Shown piece by piece: positions 24,638-34,283 of a stretch of 64,000 nt of DNA. A program made the position numbers and the translations under genes. The stretch is taken from positions 39,416 through 103,415 of the forward strand of contig CATKXX010000006.1 in assembly GCA_949840935.1 (NCBI GenBank), in the 5' to 3' direction. Position 1 is the first letter of the stretch, and the number at the start of each line of letters is the position of its first letter. Source of the stretch: an uncultured Acetatifactor sp. GTDB taxonomy: Bacteria; Bacillota; Clostridia; Lachnospirales; Lachnospiraceae. Below the pieces are notes generated by a model, which saw nothing but the letters and a program-made list of their open reading frames with translations, was not told the origin of the DNA and did no database searches.

Positions 24638-26020
24638 ATGAATAGAATTTTATCTCAACGGGCTGTCCTGCTTGTCGCTGTTTTTATATTGCTGTTTTTC
24701 CCCATGACGGCGCAGGCGGCTGACAGGCTGCAGGATACAGGCGACAAGCTCGTCATTGTCATCGATCCGGGACACGGCGGGGATAACCGTGGTACTCTGG
24801 AAAACAATCATGAAGAAAAATTCATGACTATGACAACCGCCCTGGCTATGTACAATGAACTGATCAAATATGACAATGTGGAGGTCTACCTGACCAGGAC
24901 GGAGGACGTAAAGCTGTCCCTTGCTGACAGAGCTGAATACGCTGTCAGTGTGGAGGCCGATTTTATGTTCAGCATTCATTATAACGCCTCGGCGAACCAT
25001 GAGCTGTTCGGCTCCGAGGTATGGGTTTCCTCCGTATCCCCCTATAACGGCTACGGCCTGCAATTCGGCTATGAATTCCTTTCGGAGGCGCGGGAGCAGG
25101 GACTGCTGATCCGCGGTGTGAAGACCAGGCTGGGGGACAAGGGGGATTACTACGGTATCATCAGGGAATCCGTGGAGCGGGGCCTGCCGGCGCTGATCAT
25201 CGAACACTGTCATGTGGACAATAAGAGGGATACGGAATATTGCGACACGGACGCAGATCTGAAAGCCTTTGGTATTGCCGATGCCACGGCGGTAGCAAGG
25301 TATTTTGGGCTCAGCAGCCGGGAATTGGGGGTTGACTATTCTGGTCATTCTCTGATTGATGCCAGCGCCACCTCCTTAAACAGTCTGACACGAAACGATG
25401 ACACGGAACCGGACTTCTGCCAGATTGAGCTGGTTTCGGACTATGGTGCGGATAACACGCTTACCATAGAGGTAACGGCTGCGGACTATGATTCCCCTCT
25501 TATTTATTACAGCTATAGCCTGGACGGCGGCGCTTCCTTCAGCGAGAGGGAAATCTGGCCCGGCTGTGACACTCTGACAGGGGCGTACACGGATACTTTC
25601 CAGCTGGAGCTGGATATTCCCGATGGCATAACGCCGGAAATCATATTGCGCGCGTACAATCCCTACGACCTCTACACCGACAGCAACCTGCTCACAGGGC
25701 CGGCGAGGATAGTGGAGGAGCCGGAAAGCAGCGCCCCCGCTTCCCAGGAGGGACAGACAGGGACGATTCCCACAGCAGGAACCGCTTCCGAATCGAAAGA
25801 AATTCCCGGAACCACCACCTTCCGCCCTGCCGTATCGGAAAAGATAGAGGAGGAACAGCCCTCCGTCAGCTTTTTAAGCTTCTTAAAGCTGTGCCTGGTG
25901 TTTGTTGTCCTTTTGTTTCTTGTATTTTTCGTATCACAGTATATATCCTATCAGCAGCGCAGAAGACGGCGCCGTCAGCGTAGAAAGGATGCAGGTGACA
26001 GCAGAAGCCATCCCAGATAA
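24638..26020 (+). CDS. Membrane-anchored N-acetylmuramoyl-L-alanine amidase (Amidase_3)
   Basis: A 460-residue envelope protein. The start at 24638 (MNRILSQ) has AAGGAG upstream and gives a clear signal peptide ending TAQA-AD. The Amidase_3 domain (about 30-230) carries zinc ligands: DPGHGGD, EEK, and H in FSIHYNAS, with the catalytic Glu in IIEHCHVD. A beta-rich domain follows (about 255-355), then a Ser/Pro/Thr linker, a C-terminal membrane segment (about 415-445) and a highly basic cytoplasmic end (RRRRRRQRRK). It would cleave the amide between muramic acid and stem peptide while tethered to the membrane. Its 3' end overlaps the converging ylbJ by 46 bases. Confidence 0.88.
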   Translation: MNRILSQRAVLLVAVFILLFFPMTAQAADRLQDTGDKLVIVIDPGHGGDNRGTLENNHEEKFMTMTTALAMYNELIKYDNVEVYLTRTEDVKLSLADRAEYAVSVEADFMFSIHYNASANHELFGSEVWVSSVSPYNGYGLQFGYEFLSEAREQGLLIRGVKTRLGDKGDYYGIIRESVERGLPALIIEHCHVDNKRDTEYCDTDADLKAFGIADATAVARYFGLSSRELGVDYSGHSLIDASATSLNSLTRNDDTEPDFCQIELVSDYGADNTLTIEVTAADYDSPLIYYSYSLDGGASFSEREIWPGCDTLTGAYTDTFQLELDIPDGITPEIILRAYNPYDLYTDSNLLTGPARIVEEPESSAPASQEGQTGTIPTAGTASESKEIPGTTTFRPAVSEKIEEEQPSVSFLSFLKLCLVFVVLLFLVFFVSQYISYQQRRRRRRQRRKDAGDSRSHPR

Positions 26021-27147
26021 AACACCCCGTTGAACAATGTCAGCAGGATTTTATGCAGGGTGTAATCTACAATGGAAAGCCCGGTATCCCGGATACAGCT
26101 GTAGGTCTGGGCAATACAGGAAAATCCCCCGAAGGATAATGCCAGAAGGCTGTACAGGGGCGCCTGGGCCTGCAGCAGGCTTAAGCCTCCTGTAATCTCC
26201 AACAGAGGCGCCGGCAGGGGAGCCGGCCTTCCCAACAGTACATGGGGGATCAGGTTCAACAGATTAAACAGGATCATATAGCCCCCCAGCGTCAGAATAC
26301 TGCGCAGGCCGGCGTTTATGGATTGATCCGTCTCGGAGAACAGGCGTTCCCATCTGCGCACAAAGTTTTTTTGATGCTTTCCCGATGGAGCCTTTTTCAG
26401 TGGGAAATTACAGCGCTGAAGCCTGCCGCGGTTTCCATGCGAGCCGGATTTGAAAACGGGAACCGTCCCGGGGGAGAACAGCTTTTCCAGCCCGCGGTAC
26501 CGTGTATAACGCAGAAAGATCCCATACAGGGCGGGAATCCCGTACATGCCAAAGAGATAAGGCGCCACCAGCTCCCTGTGGAGAAGGGGCAGCACAAAGC
26601 TGCAATAATAGACCGGCCCTATATTGTTACAGAAGGCCAGCAGGTATTCCCCTTCCTCTCTGGTGAGCTGCCCCCTGGCATAGAGATCTGCGACTACCCT
26701 CGCCCCCATGGGAAAACCGCACAGGAAACCCAGAAGCATACAGTAACAGACGTCTTTACGGACGCGGTACACAGGACGGATCAGTGGATATACGAAGGAA
26801 GCTATGGCTTCGGTAAGCCCCAGGCGGATGACGATTCCCGAAAGGATCATAAAGGGAAGCAGGGAGGGGATCATCCTTTCAAACCACAGCTTAAGCCCCA
26901 TGGCGGCATAGCTCAGGCTGAGCTCCGAGTGGGTCAGGATACAGACTGTGAGCAGCAGAAACAGCAGGGTTCCCAGAAGCCCGGCTGCTGACAGCTTAGA
27001 GCGGGAGGAGATACCCGGCCCGGGCATGGCTTCGGAAACAGCCTCGAAGGAGGCAGCCCGCAGGAGGGCTTCCCGGGAGGGTAAACTTTTGGACGGCCTG
27101 GCACCGGAAGGCTTCCCAGAAAAGATTCTGCTTTCGGATATTCTCAT
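25975..27147 (-). CDS. ylbJ: Sporulation integral membrane protein YlbJ
   Basis: A 390-residue polytopic protein with nucleoside-recognition (Gate) domains. The N-terminal 45 residues are a basic, Ser/Pro-rich tail longer than usual. Conserved YlbJ marks are ERMIPSLLPFMILSGIV, LLGFLCGFPMGARVVADLY, LLAFCNNIGPVYYCSFV and, late, GGYMILFNLLNLIP and EITGGLSLL. In Bacillus, ylbJ is SigE-controlled and needed for normal spore formation. Its position near coaD is conserved, but here it is inverted relative to coaD. The last 46 bases overlap the 3' end of the amidase gene on the other strand. Confidence 0.88.
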   Translation of the reverse strand: MRISESRIFSGKPSGARPSKSLPSREALLRAASFEAVSEAMPGPGISSRSKLSAAGLLGTLLFLLLTVCILTHSELSLSYAAMGLKLWFERMIPSLLPFMILSGIVIRLGLTEAIASFVYPLIRPVYRVRKDVCYCMLLGFLCGFPMGARVVADLYARGQLTREEGEYLLAFCNNIGPVYYCSFVLPLLHRELVAPYLFGMYGIPALYGIFLRYTRYRGLEKLFSPGTVPVFKSGSHGNRGRLQRCNFPLKKAPSGKHQKNFVRRWERLFSETDQSINAGLRSILTLGGYMILFNLLNLIPHVLLGRPAPLPAPLLEITGGLSLLQAQAPLYSLLALSFGGFSCIAQTYSCIRDTGLSIVDYTLHKILLTLFNGVFYLGWLLLSPASFLR

Positions 27148-27209
27148 TGTAAGGTACTCCTTTGGTGCAATCAGCTCTATACTTGTATATGTATATTTTG
27201 TGAGGTTTT

Positions 27210-27956
27210 ATGCGTCTTGACAGATATTTATGCGAAATGAATACAGGCAGCCGGAGTCAGGTCAGGGAATGGATAAAAAAAGGGCTTGTATCCGTGAACG
27301 GCCAGGTAATAACAAATGCCAATCATAAGATAGCAGAAGGAGCGGACAATGTTGTCTTCCAGGGAAAGGAAATAACCTATCGGAAATATGTCTGCTATAT
27401 GCTGAATAAGCCCCGGGGCGTAGTCTCCGCCACACAGGACAACACCGCAGATACCGTGGTGGAACTGCTTGCGGCGGAGGGAAGAAAGGATCTTTTTCCC
27501 GTGGGCAGGCTGGACAAGGATACGGAAGGGCTGCTGCTTTTGACCAACGACGGGGATCTCGCCCATCGGCTGTTGTCCCCCAAAAGGCATGTGGACAAAA
27601 CCTACCGGGTGACTGTGGAGCATCCCCTTTTGGAAGCGGACATCCGACAGCTGGAACAGGGTGTGGATATCGGGGAAGACAGACTGACCTTACCTGCAAA
27701 AGTGGAAGCTATGGCGGAGAATGTCATCCACCTGACCATTCAGGAGGGAAAGTACCATCAGGTGAAACGGATGCTGCAGGCGGTGGGAAACCGCGTAACA
27801 GCCTTAGAGAGAATACGCTTCGGCGGAATCAGGCTGGATGAAGGGCTGGCGCCGGGGGCTTACCGGCCATTGACCCCGCAGGAGGAGGAATGTCTGCGAA
27901 AGGCCGCTGATTCAGATGCACATTCCAAGGAAAAGCATTTTTCAAACACGCTCTAA
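27210..27956 (+). CDS. Pseudouridine synthase, RsuA/RluB/RluF family
   Basis: A 248-residue enzyme with an N-terminal S4 RNA-binding domain (MRLDRYLCEMNTGSRSQVREWIKKGLVSVNG) and an RsuA-type catalytic domain. The catalytic Asp is in GRLDKDTEGLLLLTNDGD; GKYHQVKRML is the conserved late motif. It isomerises a uridine in 16S or 23S rRNA; sequence alone does not fix which. The final 14 residues (DAHSKEKHFSNTL and neighbours) are encoded by a half copy of the inverted-repeat element at 27914-27954, so the natural C-terminus has been replaced or extended. Confidence 0.92.
   Translation: MRLDRYLCEMNTGSRSQVREWIKKGLVSVNGQVITNANHKIAEGADNVVFQGKEITYRKYVCYMLNKPRGVVSATQDNTADTVVELLAAEGRKDLFPVGRLDKDTEGLLLLTNDGDLAHRLLSPKRHVDKTYRVTVEHPLLEADIRQLEQGVDIGEDRLTLPAKVEAMAENVIHLTIQEGKYHQVKRMLQAVGNRVTALERIRFGGIRLDEGLAPGAYRPLTPQEEECLRKAADSDAHSKEKHFSNTL
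27914..27954 (+). mobile_element. Half copy of the MITE-like element inside a gene's 3' end
   Basis: GATGCACATTCCAAGG, AAAAGCATTTTTCAAACACG and CTCTA match the right side of the 20254-20377 element (20337-20376) with two or three differences. The left half is absent. It supplies the last codons and nearly the stop of the pseudouridine synthase gene. Confidence 0.82.
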
Positions 27957-27977
27957 AGCACACAGAGAGGTAGATAC

Positions 27978-28637
27978 ATGAAAGCGGAAATGTTGAAGGA
28001 TATAGAGGCGGTCATATTTGACCTGGACGGCTCCCTGGTGGATTCCATGTGGATGTGGCATGAGATCGATATCGAATACCTGGGCAGATACGGTATTATC
28101 GAACTGCCCCCGGGGCTTCAGTCAGAGATTGAGGGCATGAGCTTTCATGAGACGGCAATCTATTTCAAGGAGCATTTTCCCATTCCGGATTCCCTGGACG
28201 ATATTAAGCGCACCTGGAATGAGATGGCCTGGGACAAATATATGCATGAGGTACCCTTAAAGCCCGGTATCCCGGAATTCCTGGAGGGCTGCAGGGCGCA
28301 GGGGATCAAGCTTGGCATTGCCACCAGCAATTCCAGGCAGCTTGTGGAAAATATCGCTGCGGTACACCATTTAAAGGATTATTTCACCTGTATCGTGACG
28401 GGCTGCGATGTGGAGCGGGGAAAGCCGTCCCCGGATATCTATTTTGCGGCGGCGAAGGGGCTGCAGGCGGAATGCGCACGCTGTCTGGTGTTTGAGGATA
28501 TCATACCCGGCATCCGCGCGGGAAAAGCCGCTGGGATGAAGGTGTGCGCCGTGGAGGATGCTTATTCCGTCCCGGACAGGGAGGCCAAGCAGGCGCTGGC
28601 GGATTATTATATAGAGGATTATTATGGATTCTTTTAA
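27978..28637 (+). CDS. HAD hydrolase, beta-phosphoglucomutase-like
   Basis: A 219-residue HAD subfamily IA protein. Motif I is [12 protein letters not shown], motif II is GIATSNSR, the Lys of motif III is in [10 protein letters not shown], and motif IV is [16 protein letters not shown]. The helical cap (about 20-85) is the beta-phosphoglucomutase/phosphatase type. It probably hydrolyses a sugar or nucleotide phosphate. AGAGAGG precedes the start. It overlaps the downstream radical SAM gene by 14 bases, so the two are translationally coupled. Confidence 0.9.
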   Translation: MKAEMLKDIEAVIFDLDGSLVDSMWMWHEIDIEYLGRYGIIELPPGLQSEIEGMSFHETAIYFKEHFPIPDSLDDIKRTWNEMAWDKYMHEVPLKPGIPEFLEGCRAQGIKLGIATSNSRQLVENIAAVHHLKDYFTCIVTGCDVERGKPSPDIYFAAAKGLQAECARCLVFEDIIPGIRAGKAAGMKVCAVEDAYSVPDREAKQALADYYIEDYYGFF

Positions 28638-30531
28638 GAACAGTAAGGGATTTTTACCTGTTTCTCCCGAAGATATGAGGGAACAGGGGATCGAACAGCT
28701 TGACTTTGTCTATGTGATCGGGGATGCCTATGTGGATCATCCTTCCTTCGGCCATGCCATTATCAGCCGTATCCTGCAGGCTCACGGCTATACCGTGGGA
28801 ATCCTTTCACAGCCCGACTGGAAAAGGGACGACAGCATTACCGCGCTGGGACGCCCCCGGCTTGGATTTCTCGTCTCCGCGGGCAATATGGACAGCTGTG
28901 TAAACCATTATTCCGTATCGAAAAAAAGGCGCTCCACGGATGCCTATACCCCCGGCGGAGAGATGGGGAAGCGGCCCGACCACGCAACGGCGGTCTACGG
29001 GAACCTGATCCGCAGGACTTACCGGGATGTCCCCATTATCATCGGCGGCATCGAGGCCAGCCTGCGCCGCATGGCGCATTATGATTACTGGACGGACAGC
29101 TTTAAGCGCTCCCTGCTGCTGGACAGCCAGGCAGATCTGATTTCCTATGGGATGGGAGAGAAGTCCATTGTGGAGATTGCGGACGCCCTGGCGGCGGGCA
29201 TTCCGGTATCCGATATCACTTTTATCCCGGGGACGGTGTACCGCACCAGGGATATCTCGGGAGTGTATGACGCCATCGAACTGCCCTCCTACGAGGAAAT
29301 GAAGGCGGATAAGTCCCTGTATGCCCGAAGCTTTGCCATCCAGAACGAAAATACGGATTTCTGTAACGGGAAAGCCCTGGTGGAGGGCTATCCCAACGGG
29401 GTCTATGTAGTACAGAACCCGCCCCAGCCGCCCCTTACCACACAGGAGATGGACGATGTATACGCCCTGCCCTATATGCGCACCTACCATCCCTCCTATG
29501 AGGAGAAGGGCGGCGTGCCCGCTATCGCGGAGATCAAATTTTCCCTGATCAGCAACAGGGGATGCTTCGGAGGCTGCAGCTTCTGCGCGCTGACCTTCCA
29601 CCAGGGGAGGACGGTGCAGGCCAGGAGCCATGCATCCATTCTCAGGGAAGCGGAAATGCTGATAAAGGAGCCTGATTTTAAGGGGTACATTCATGATGTG
29701 GGAGGCCCTACGGCAAATTTCCGGCACCCTTCCTGCCAGAAACAGATGACACATGGCGTCTGTAAGAACAGACAATGCCTGTTCCCGGCTCCCTGTAAGA
29801 ACCTTCGGGTGGATCACTCCGATTACCTGGAGCTGCTGCAAAAGCTCCGGAAGCTTCCGGGGGTAAAGAAGGTCTTTGTGCGCTCCGGCATCCGCTTTGA
29901 TTATCTGATGGCGGATCCCGACGACACCTTTTTCAGGGAGCTGGTGGAGCACCATATCAGCGGGCAGCTGAAGGTGGCGCCGGAGCATATTTCCGATGCG
30001 GTGCTCCGCCGGATGGGAAAGCCGGAAAACGCGGTTTACGAACGTTTTGCGGCAAAATACAGGAAGCTGAACGCACAGATGGGCAAAAACCAATTCCTGG
30101 TGCCCTACCTCATGTCCTCTCATCCCGGTTCCACCTTAAAGGAGGCGGTGGAGCTGGCGGAGTACCTGCGGGATCTGGGGTATATGCCGGAGCAGGTGCA
30201 GGATTTCTATCCTACGCCCTCCACCCTGTCCACAGTGATGTACTACACGGGGCTGGATCCCAGGGATATGAAGCCGGTGTATGTGTGCAGGAATCCCCAT
30301 GAGAAGGCGATGCAGAGAGCATTGATACAGTACCGCAATCCGAAGAATTACGAGCTTGTCCATGAAGCGCTGGTAAAGGCGGGCAGGATGGATCTCATCG
30401 GTTTCGACCAAAAATGCCTGATCCGCCCCCGGCAGACAGCCGGTTCCCCGCAGAAAAGCAATTTCACCCAGAGTGACACGCGGAAGAAGAAAACCATTCG
30501 GAATGTACATAAGAAAAAAGAGAAAAGATGA
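28624..30531 (+). CDS. YgiQ family radical SAM protein
   Basis: A 635-residue radical SAM protein. The N-terminal part ([41 protein letters not shown]) and the iron-sulfur motif [12 protein letters not shown] (CxxxCxxC) are typical of YgiQ/UPF0313. [24 protein letters not shown] provides further conserved cysteines. The end is a basic tail ([16 protein letters not shown]). The reaction catalysed by YgiQ is not established. It overlaps the HAD gene by 14 bases and is followed by an SDR gene. Confidence 0.92.
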   Translation: MDSFKNSKGFLPVSPEDMREQGIEQLDFVYVIGDAYVDHPSFGHAIISRILQAHGYTVGILSQPDWKRDDSITALGRPRLGFLVSAGNMDSCVNHYSVSKKRRSTDAYTPGGEMGKRPDHATAVYGNLIRRTYRDVPIIIGGIEASLRRMAHYDYWTDSFKRSLLLDSQADLISYGMGEKSIVEIADALAAGIPVSDITFIPGTVYRTRDISGVYDAIELPSYEEMKADKSLYARSFAIQNENTDFCNGKALVEGYPNGVYVVQNPPQPPLTTQEMDDVYALPYMRTYHPSYEEKGGVPAIAEIKFSLISNRGCFGGCSFCALTFHQGRTVQARSHASILREAEMLIKEPDFKGYIHDVGGPTANFRHPSCQKQMTHGVCKNRQCLFPAPCKNLRVDHSDYLELLQKLRKLPGVKKVFVRSGIRFDYLMADPDDTFFRELVEHHISGQLKVAPEHISDAVLRRMGKPENAVYERFAAKYRKLNAQMGKNQFLVPYLMSSHPGSTLKEAVELAEYLRDLGYMPEQVQDFYPTPSTLSTVMYYTGLDPRDMKPVYVCRNPHEKAMQRALIQYRNPKNYELVHEALVKAGRMDLIGFDQKCLIRPRQTAGSPQKSNFTQSDTRKKKTIRNVHKKKEKR

Positions 30532-30570
30532 GGACACGGCTATCAATCAGTAGAAAGGAAGGAAAAGCAT

Positions 30571-31344
30571 ATGAACATTGCGATCATCACAGGGGCGTCC
30601 TCCGGTATTGGCATGGAATTTGCCTTACAGATGGACAGTTATTTCGTTACTATCGATGAATTCTGGCTGATTGCCAGGAACAGGGAACATCTGGAGGAAG
30701 TGGCCAGGGTACTGGATCACAAGACAAGGATCATCGCCATGGATATCACCGATGACAAAAAGCAGGACGTTCTGGAGGATTTACTGGTTGAGAAGAATGC
30801 CGTGGTCAGGGTACTGATCAACGCCGCAGGTTTTGGAGTTATGGGGCCCTTCAGCGAACAGGAGAGAATGACGGCACAGGATATGGTGCGCTTAAACTGT
30901 GAGGCGCTGACCGCGCTGACCCACCGTATGCTGCCCTATATGCGCAGGAACAGCCGGATCATCCAGATGGCATCCAGCGCCGCCTTCCTGCCGCAGCCTG
31001 ACTTTGCGGTGTATGCAGCTACAAAGGCGTATGTGCTGAGCTTTTCCAGGGCTCTGGGGGAGGAGCTGAAGGAGGCAGGTATCTACGTAACCAGCGTCTG
31101 CCCCGGCCCTGTGGACACACCGTTTTTTGACATAGCGGAGAAGACGGGAACCACCCTCTCTATCAAGAAATATACCATGGTAAGCCCGGAAAAAGTGGTG
31201 GCCCTGGCGTTGAAGGATTCTTATCACAGGAGGCCTGTGTCGGTGTGCAGCCTGCCTATCAAATATTTGCGCTGCCTTACCAAAACAGTTCCCCACAGCC
31301 TTCTCTTAAAGGGGATGGGGCTGTTGAAAAAGAAAGGATTTTAA
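30571..31344 (+). CDS. Short-chain dehydrogenase/reductase
   Basis: A 257-residue SDR. The dinucleotide site is TGASSGIGMEFAL, the structural NAAG motif is in VLINAAGFGVMG, and the catalytic triad is Ser in QMASSAAFLPQ with YAATKAY. VCPGPVDTPFF follows. Substrates of this subgroup (YqjQ/DltE-like reductases) are mostly unknown; oxidoreduction of a lipid or small alcohol is plausible. AGAAAGGAAGG precedes the start. Confidence 0.9.
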   Translation: MNIAIITGASSGIGMEFALQMDSYFVTIDEFWLIARNREHLEEVARVLDHKTRIIAMDITDDKKQDVLEDLLVEKNAVVRVLINAAGFGVMGPFSEQERMTAQDMVRLNCEALTALTHRMLPYMRRNSRIIQMASSAAFLPQPDFAVYAATKAYVLSFSRALGEELKEAGIYVTSVCPGPVDTPFFDIAEKTGTTLSIKKYTMVSPEKVVALALKDSYHRRPVSVCSLPIKYLRCLTKTVPHSLLLKGMGLLKKKGF

Positions 31345-31346
31345 CC

Positions 31347-31931
31347 ATGCAGTTAATGAGAGTTTTTTCCGCGGAAAAGTACAAGGGGACTGAAAATTAT
31401 ATTAACACTCAGAAAAAATATGAGATCATCCGCACGCTGCTCTATTTTGGGATTTCCATATCCCTGTTTGTGGCAGGATATATCCAGACGGGGAGGAAGA
31501 CGAACCTGCTGACGGTGGTGGCCATACTTGGCTGCCTCCCCGCCAGCAAAAGCGCCGTAAACGCCATAATGTTTCTGAGGTTCAGAAGCTGTAGTACAGA
31601 AGCTGCCTCAGAGATTAAGAGGCATTGTCAGGGGCTTCACACGCTTTATGATATGGTATTTACCTCTTACAGTAAGAATTATGTGGTCAGCCACCTTGCC
31701 GTCAGGGGGAATACCGTCTGTGGATATTCCGAGAGGCCGGATTTCCCGGAAAACGACTTTTATAAGCACATCGGCAATATATTAAAAATGGATGGATTAA
31801 AGGATGTGTCCGTGAAGATTTTTACAGACCTGAATAAATACACTGACCGGCTGGAACAGATGGAACGGCTGGAGGAAGACGAGAGCAGATCCGGAGCGGT
31901 TTCCAAAACGCTGAAAAGTGTTGTCCTGTAA
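31347..31931 (+). CDS. Conserved membrane-associated protein, 194 residues, unknown function
   Basis: Start at 31347 (MQLMRVFSAEKYKGTENYINTQKKYEI) follows GAAAGGA three bases past the SDR gene. Two membrane segments lie at about 27-45 and 50-70 (LLYFGISISLFVAGYI, LLTVVAILGCLPASKSAVNAI), then a soluble C-terminal domain of about 120 residues. The gene lies between the SDR gene and a pseudouridine synthase. Proteins of this appearance occur widely in Lachnospiraceae, but I know of no function. Confidence 0.65.
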   Translation: MQLMRVFSAEKYKGTENYINTQKKYEIIRTLLYFGISISLFVAGYIQTGRKTNLLTVVAILGCLPASKSAVNAIMFLRFRSCSTEAASEIKRHCQGLHTLYDMVFTSYSKNYVVSHLAVRGNTVCGYSERPDFPENDFYKHIGNILKMDGLKDVSVKIFTDLNKYTDRLEQMERLEEDESRSGAVSKTLKSVVL

Positions 31932-31995
31932 AAGCCAGGCCGGTCATCAGGTAATCTATCATAAGTCAGCTTGCTGGGAAAGGTACAGGTAAAAG

Positions 31996-33111
31996 ATGCA
32001 GTCAACCATAATCGGAAGGAATCAGGCGGGGCAGCGCCTGGATAAATTCCTGCGGAAGCTTTTGCCCAATGCAGGCTCCGGCTTTCTTTACAAGATGCTG
32101 CGCAAGAAAAATATCACCCTGAACGGCAGGAAAGCGGAAGGCTCCGAGCTGTTAAAGGAGGGCGATTCCGTCCATATCTTCTTCTCTCAGGAAACCTTTG
32201 AGAAGTTTTCCGGAAGGGCGGCGCAGGCGGAGAAACCGCACGGAGCTTTCCAGGGAGCAGAATCTGCGGGTAAGCGGCACGGTTCACAAGGCGCTGAATC
32301 TGCAGAAGCGGGATTACTGCGGAATCCGGCGGTAAATATGCTGGAATACGATAAAGCGTACCGACGGCTTAAGGGGATTCAGGTAATCTATGAGGATGAG
32401 AATTTCCTGTTTTTGGACAAGCCCGCGGGAATCCTGTCCCAGAAGGCAGACCCCGGGGACAGCAGCTTAAACGAATGGCTGATCGGCTATCTGTTGCAAA
32501 AGGAACCTTCTCTCGCGGCGGAGCTTCCCACCTTCCGGCCTTCTGTCTGTAACCGCCTTGACCGGAACACCAGCGGGATTGTGCTCTGTGGGAAGACGCT
32601 GGCCGGGCTGCAGTTTTTGAACCGGTATATCAGGGAGCGGCGGGTGCGGAAATTTTATCATACCATCTGCGCAGGCGAATTGAACGAGACGGCACAGATT
32701 CAGGGATACCTGTATAAAGATGAGCGGAATAACCGGGTTCATATTTCTATGGAGGGGGATACAGCCCCCGGGCGGGAATCCATAAACTATATCCAGACCA
32801 GGTATGCCCCCCTGGGCGTCAGCTGCGGATACACCTTCCTGGAGGTGGAGCTGATAACCGGCAAACCCCATCAGATCCGGGCCCATCTGGCAGGCACAGG
32901 ACATCCTCTGATCGGCGATTTTAAGTATGGCACAGACAGGGTAAACCGCAGGATGCGGCGGGAATTTGACCTGCACCATCAGCTGCTGCACGCCTGCCGG
33001 GTGGTCTTCCCCAAGATACCCTCCGGTGTGGGCGCTGCCTTAAGCGAACGGGAATTTACAGCACCGGATCCGGAATTGTTTGTGATCATAAGGACGGCAT
33101 TGGGGCTGTAA
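31996..33111 (+). CDS. Pseudouridine synthase, RluA family
   Basis: A 371-residue RluA/RluD-type enzyme. The N-terminal S4 domain (QRLDKFLRKLLPN...FLYKMLRKKNITLNG) is followed by an Ala/Gly-rich linker (about 72-112) with a loosely repeated GAESA motif, not usual in the family. The catalytic Asp is in NRLDRNTSGIVLCGKT, and ELITGKPHQIRAHLAGTGHPLIGD is the conserved late block. It isomerises uridines in 23S rRNA or tRNA. AAAGGTACAGGT precedes the start. It is followed by recU. Confidence 0.92.
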   Translation: MQSTIIGRNQAGQRLDKFLRKLLPNAGSGFLYKMLRKKNITLNGRKAEGSELLKEGDSVHIFFSQETFEKFSGRAAQAEKPHGAFQGAESAGKRHGSQGAESAEAGLLRNPAVNMLEYDKAYRRLKGIQVIYEDENFLFLDKPAGILSQKADPGDSSLNEWLIGYLLQKEPSLAAELPTFRPSVCNRLDRNTSGIVLCGKTLAGLQFLNRYIRERRVRKFYHTICAGELNETAQIQGYLYKDERNNRVHISMEGDTAPGRESINYIQTRYAPLGVSCGYTFLEVELITGKPHQIRAHLAGTGHPLIGDFKYGTDRVNRRMRREFDLHHQLLHACRVVFPKIPSGVGAALSEREFTAPDPELFVIIRTALGL

Positions 33112-33162
33112 AAACAGGGAGCCGGTGCGGTTAACAGAAATGACGGAAAGGGAAGAAACAGA

Positions 33163-33696
33163 ATGGCAACATGGAATTCCAGGGGGCTCAGAGGTTCCAC
33201 TCTGGAGGATATGATCAACCGCACAAACGAAAAGTATGAGGAGGCGGGGCTGGCCCTGATCCAGAAAATCCCCACCCCCATAACCCCCATCAAAATAGAT
33301 AAGGAGCACCGTCACATCACCCTTGCCTATTTCGAGCAGAAGAGTACTGTGGATTATATCGGGGCTGTCCAGGGGATTCCCGTGTGCTTCGACGCAAAGG
33401 AATGCGCCGCGGATACCTTCGCCCTTCAGAACATCCATGAACATCAGGTAAGGTTCATGGAGAATTTTGAAAAGCAGGGCGGCATTTCCTTTTTCCTGAT
33501 TTACTATACCCATAAGGATGTGATGTACTATCTGCCTCTGGAGATGCTTCTGTTCTTCTGGAACCGGGCAAGGGAGGGCGGGCGGAAAAGCTTCCGCTAT
33601 GAGGAGCTGAACCCGGCGTATGTCCTGCCGAAAAAGCACGGGATATTGGTTCCTTATCTGGATATGCTGCAGAGGGATCTGGAAGACCGGGAGTGA
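33163..33696 (+). CDS. recU: Holliday junction resolvase RecU
   Basis: A 177-residue RecU. It begins WNSRGLRGSTLEDMINRTNEKYEEAGLALIQKIPTPI, and the nuclease core STVDYIGAVQGIPVCFDAKEC holds the acidic metal ligands (Asp in VDYIG, Asp and Lys in FDAKE). RecU resolves four-way DNA junctions in Gram-positive recombination and chromosome separation. It usually accompanies a penicillin-binding protein gene (ponA), which is not so here. GGAAAGGGAAG precedes the start. Confidence 0.93.
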   Translation: MATWNSRGLRGSTLEDMINRTNEKYEEAGLALIQKIPTPITPIKIDKEHRHITLAYFEQKSTVDYIGAVQGIPVCFDAKECAADTFALQNIHEHQVRFMENFEKQGGISFFLIYYTHKDVMYYLPLEMLLFFWNRAREGGRKSFRYEELNPAYVLPKKHGILVPYLDMLQRDLEDRE

Positions 33697-33775
33697 CAGC
33701 CAGGCAGTTTTGTGCAAAAATCTGCCTGGAAAGCAGAATATAAGTTATCAGGAAAAGCGGAAAAACGAGGGAAGT

Positions 33776-34247
33776 ATGGGAACAGGGATCATTGTATGCG
33801 GCCTGAACGGCGCAGGAAAGAGTACGCTGGGCAGGGCGCTCGCTGAAAAACTGCATTATCATTTTATCGATAACGAGGATCTGTATTTCCCCGGGAAAGA
33901 CCCTCATAACCCCTATGCCTGCCTATCCTTTTTTCCAATATGCCGTGTTGATAAATGTTCCAAGGGATATGCGTCTGCGGCGGGTGAGGGAACGTTCTTA
34001 TCAGAAATTTGGCAGCAGGATGTTACCGGGCGGGGATCTGCATGAACAGGAGGAACGTTTCTTTGCGCTTGTTGGAGCCCGGGCAGAAAATACCGTGGAA
34101 GAATGGGTGCGGTATTTAAACTGTCCTGTCATGGAAATTGACGGCACAAACGCCGTGGAAGATAATGTAAAGCGGATTGTGGAATGGATACCCCTGGAAA
34201 GGCAGATCAGCGCAGACACTGTGAAAAGTATATCGACAATTATGTAA
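33776..34247 (+). pseudogene. P-loop ATPase/kinase gene broken by internal deletion and frameshift
   Basis: The first 48 codons (MGTGIIVCGLNGAGKSTLGRALAEKL, ending DPHNPYA) encode a normal P-loop start with Walker A. At about 33920 the frame changes. In the +1 frame, PFFQYAVLINVPRDMRLRRVRERSYQKFG, MLPGGDLHEQEERFF and the rest continue to a stop at 34247. The two parts are the N- and C-terminal portions of one small AAA/kinase family. From memory of that family, roughly 35 residues between them are missing. The deletion plus frameshift should inactivate the gene. GAGGGAAG still marks the old ribosome-binding site. Confidence 0.75.
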
Positions 34248-34283
34248 TAAGTGTGTATAATTTCTGAACGTGAGGATACAAGA

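Noticed and set aside
28807..30123. Open frame of 438 codons on the minus strand opposite the YgiQ-type gene
   Set aside because: Antisense shadow of a conserved radical SAM gene; composition (many His, Arg, Leu) is typical of such shadows.
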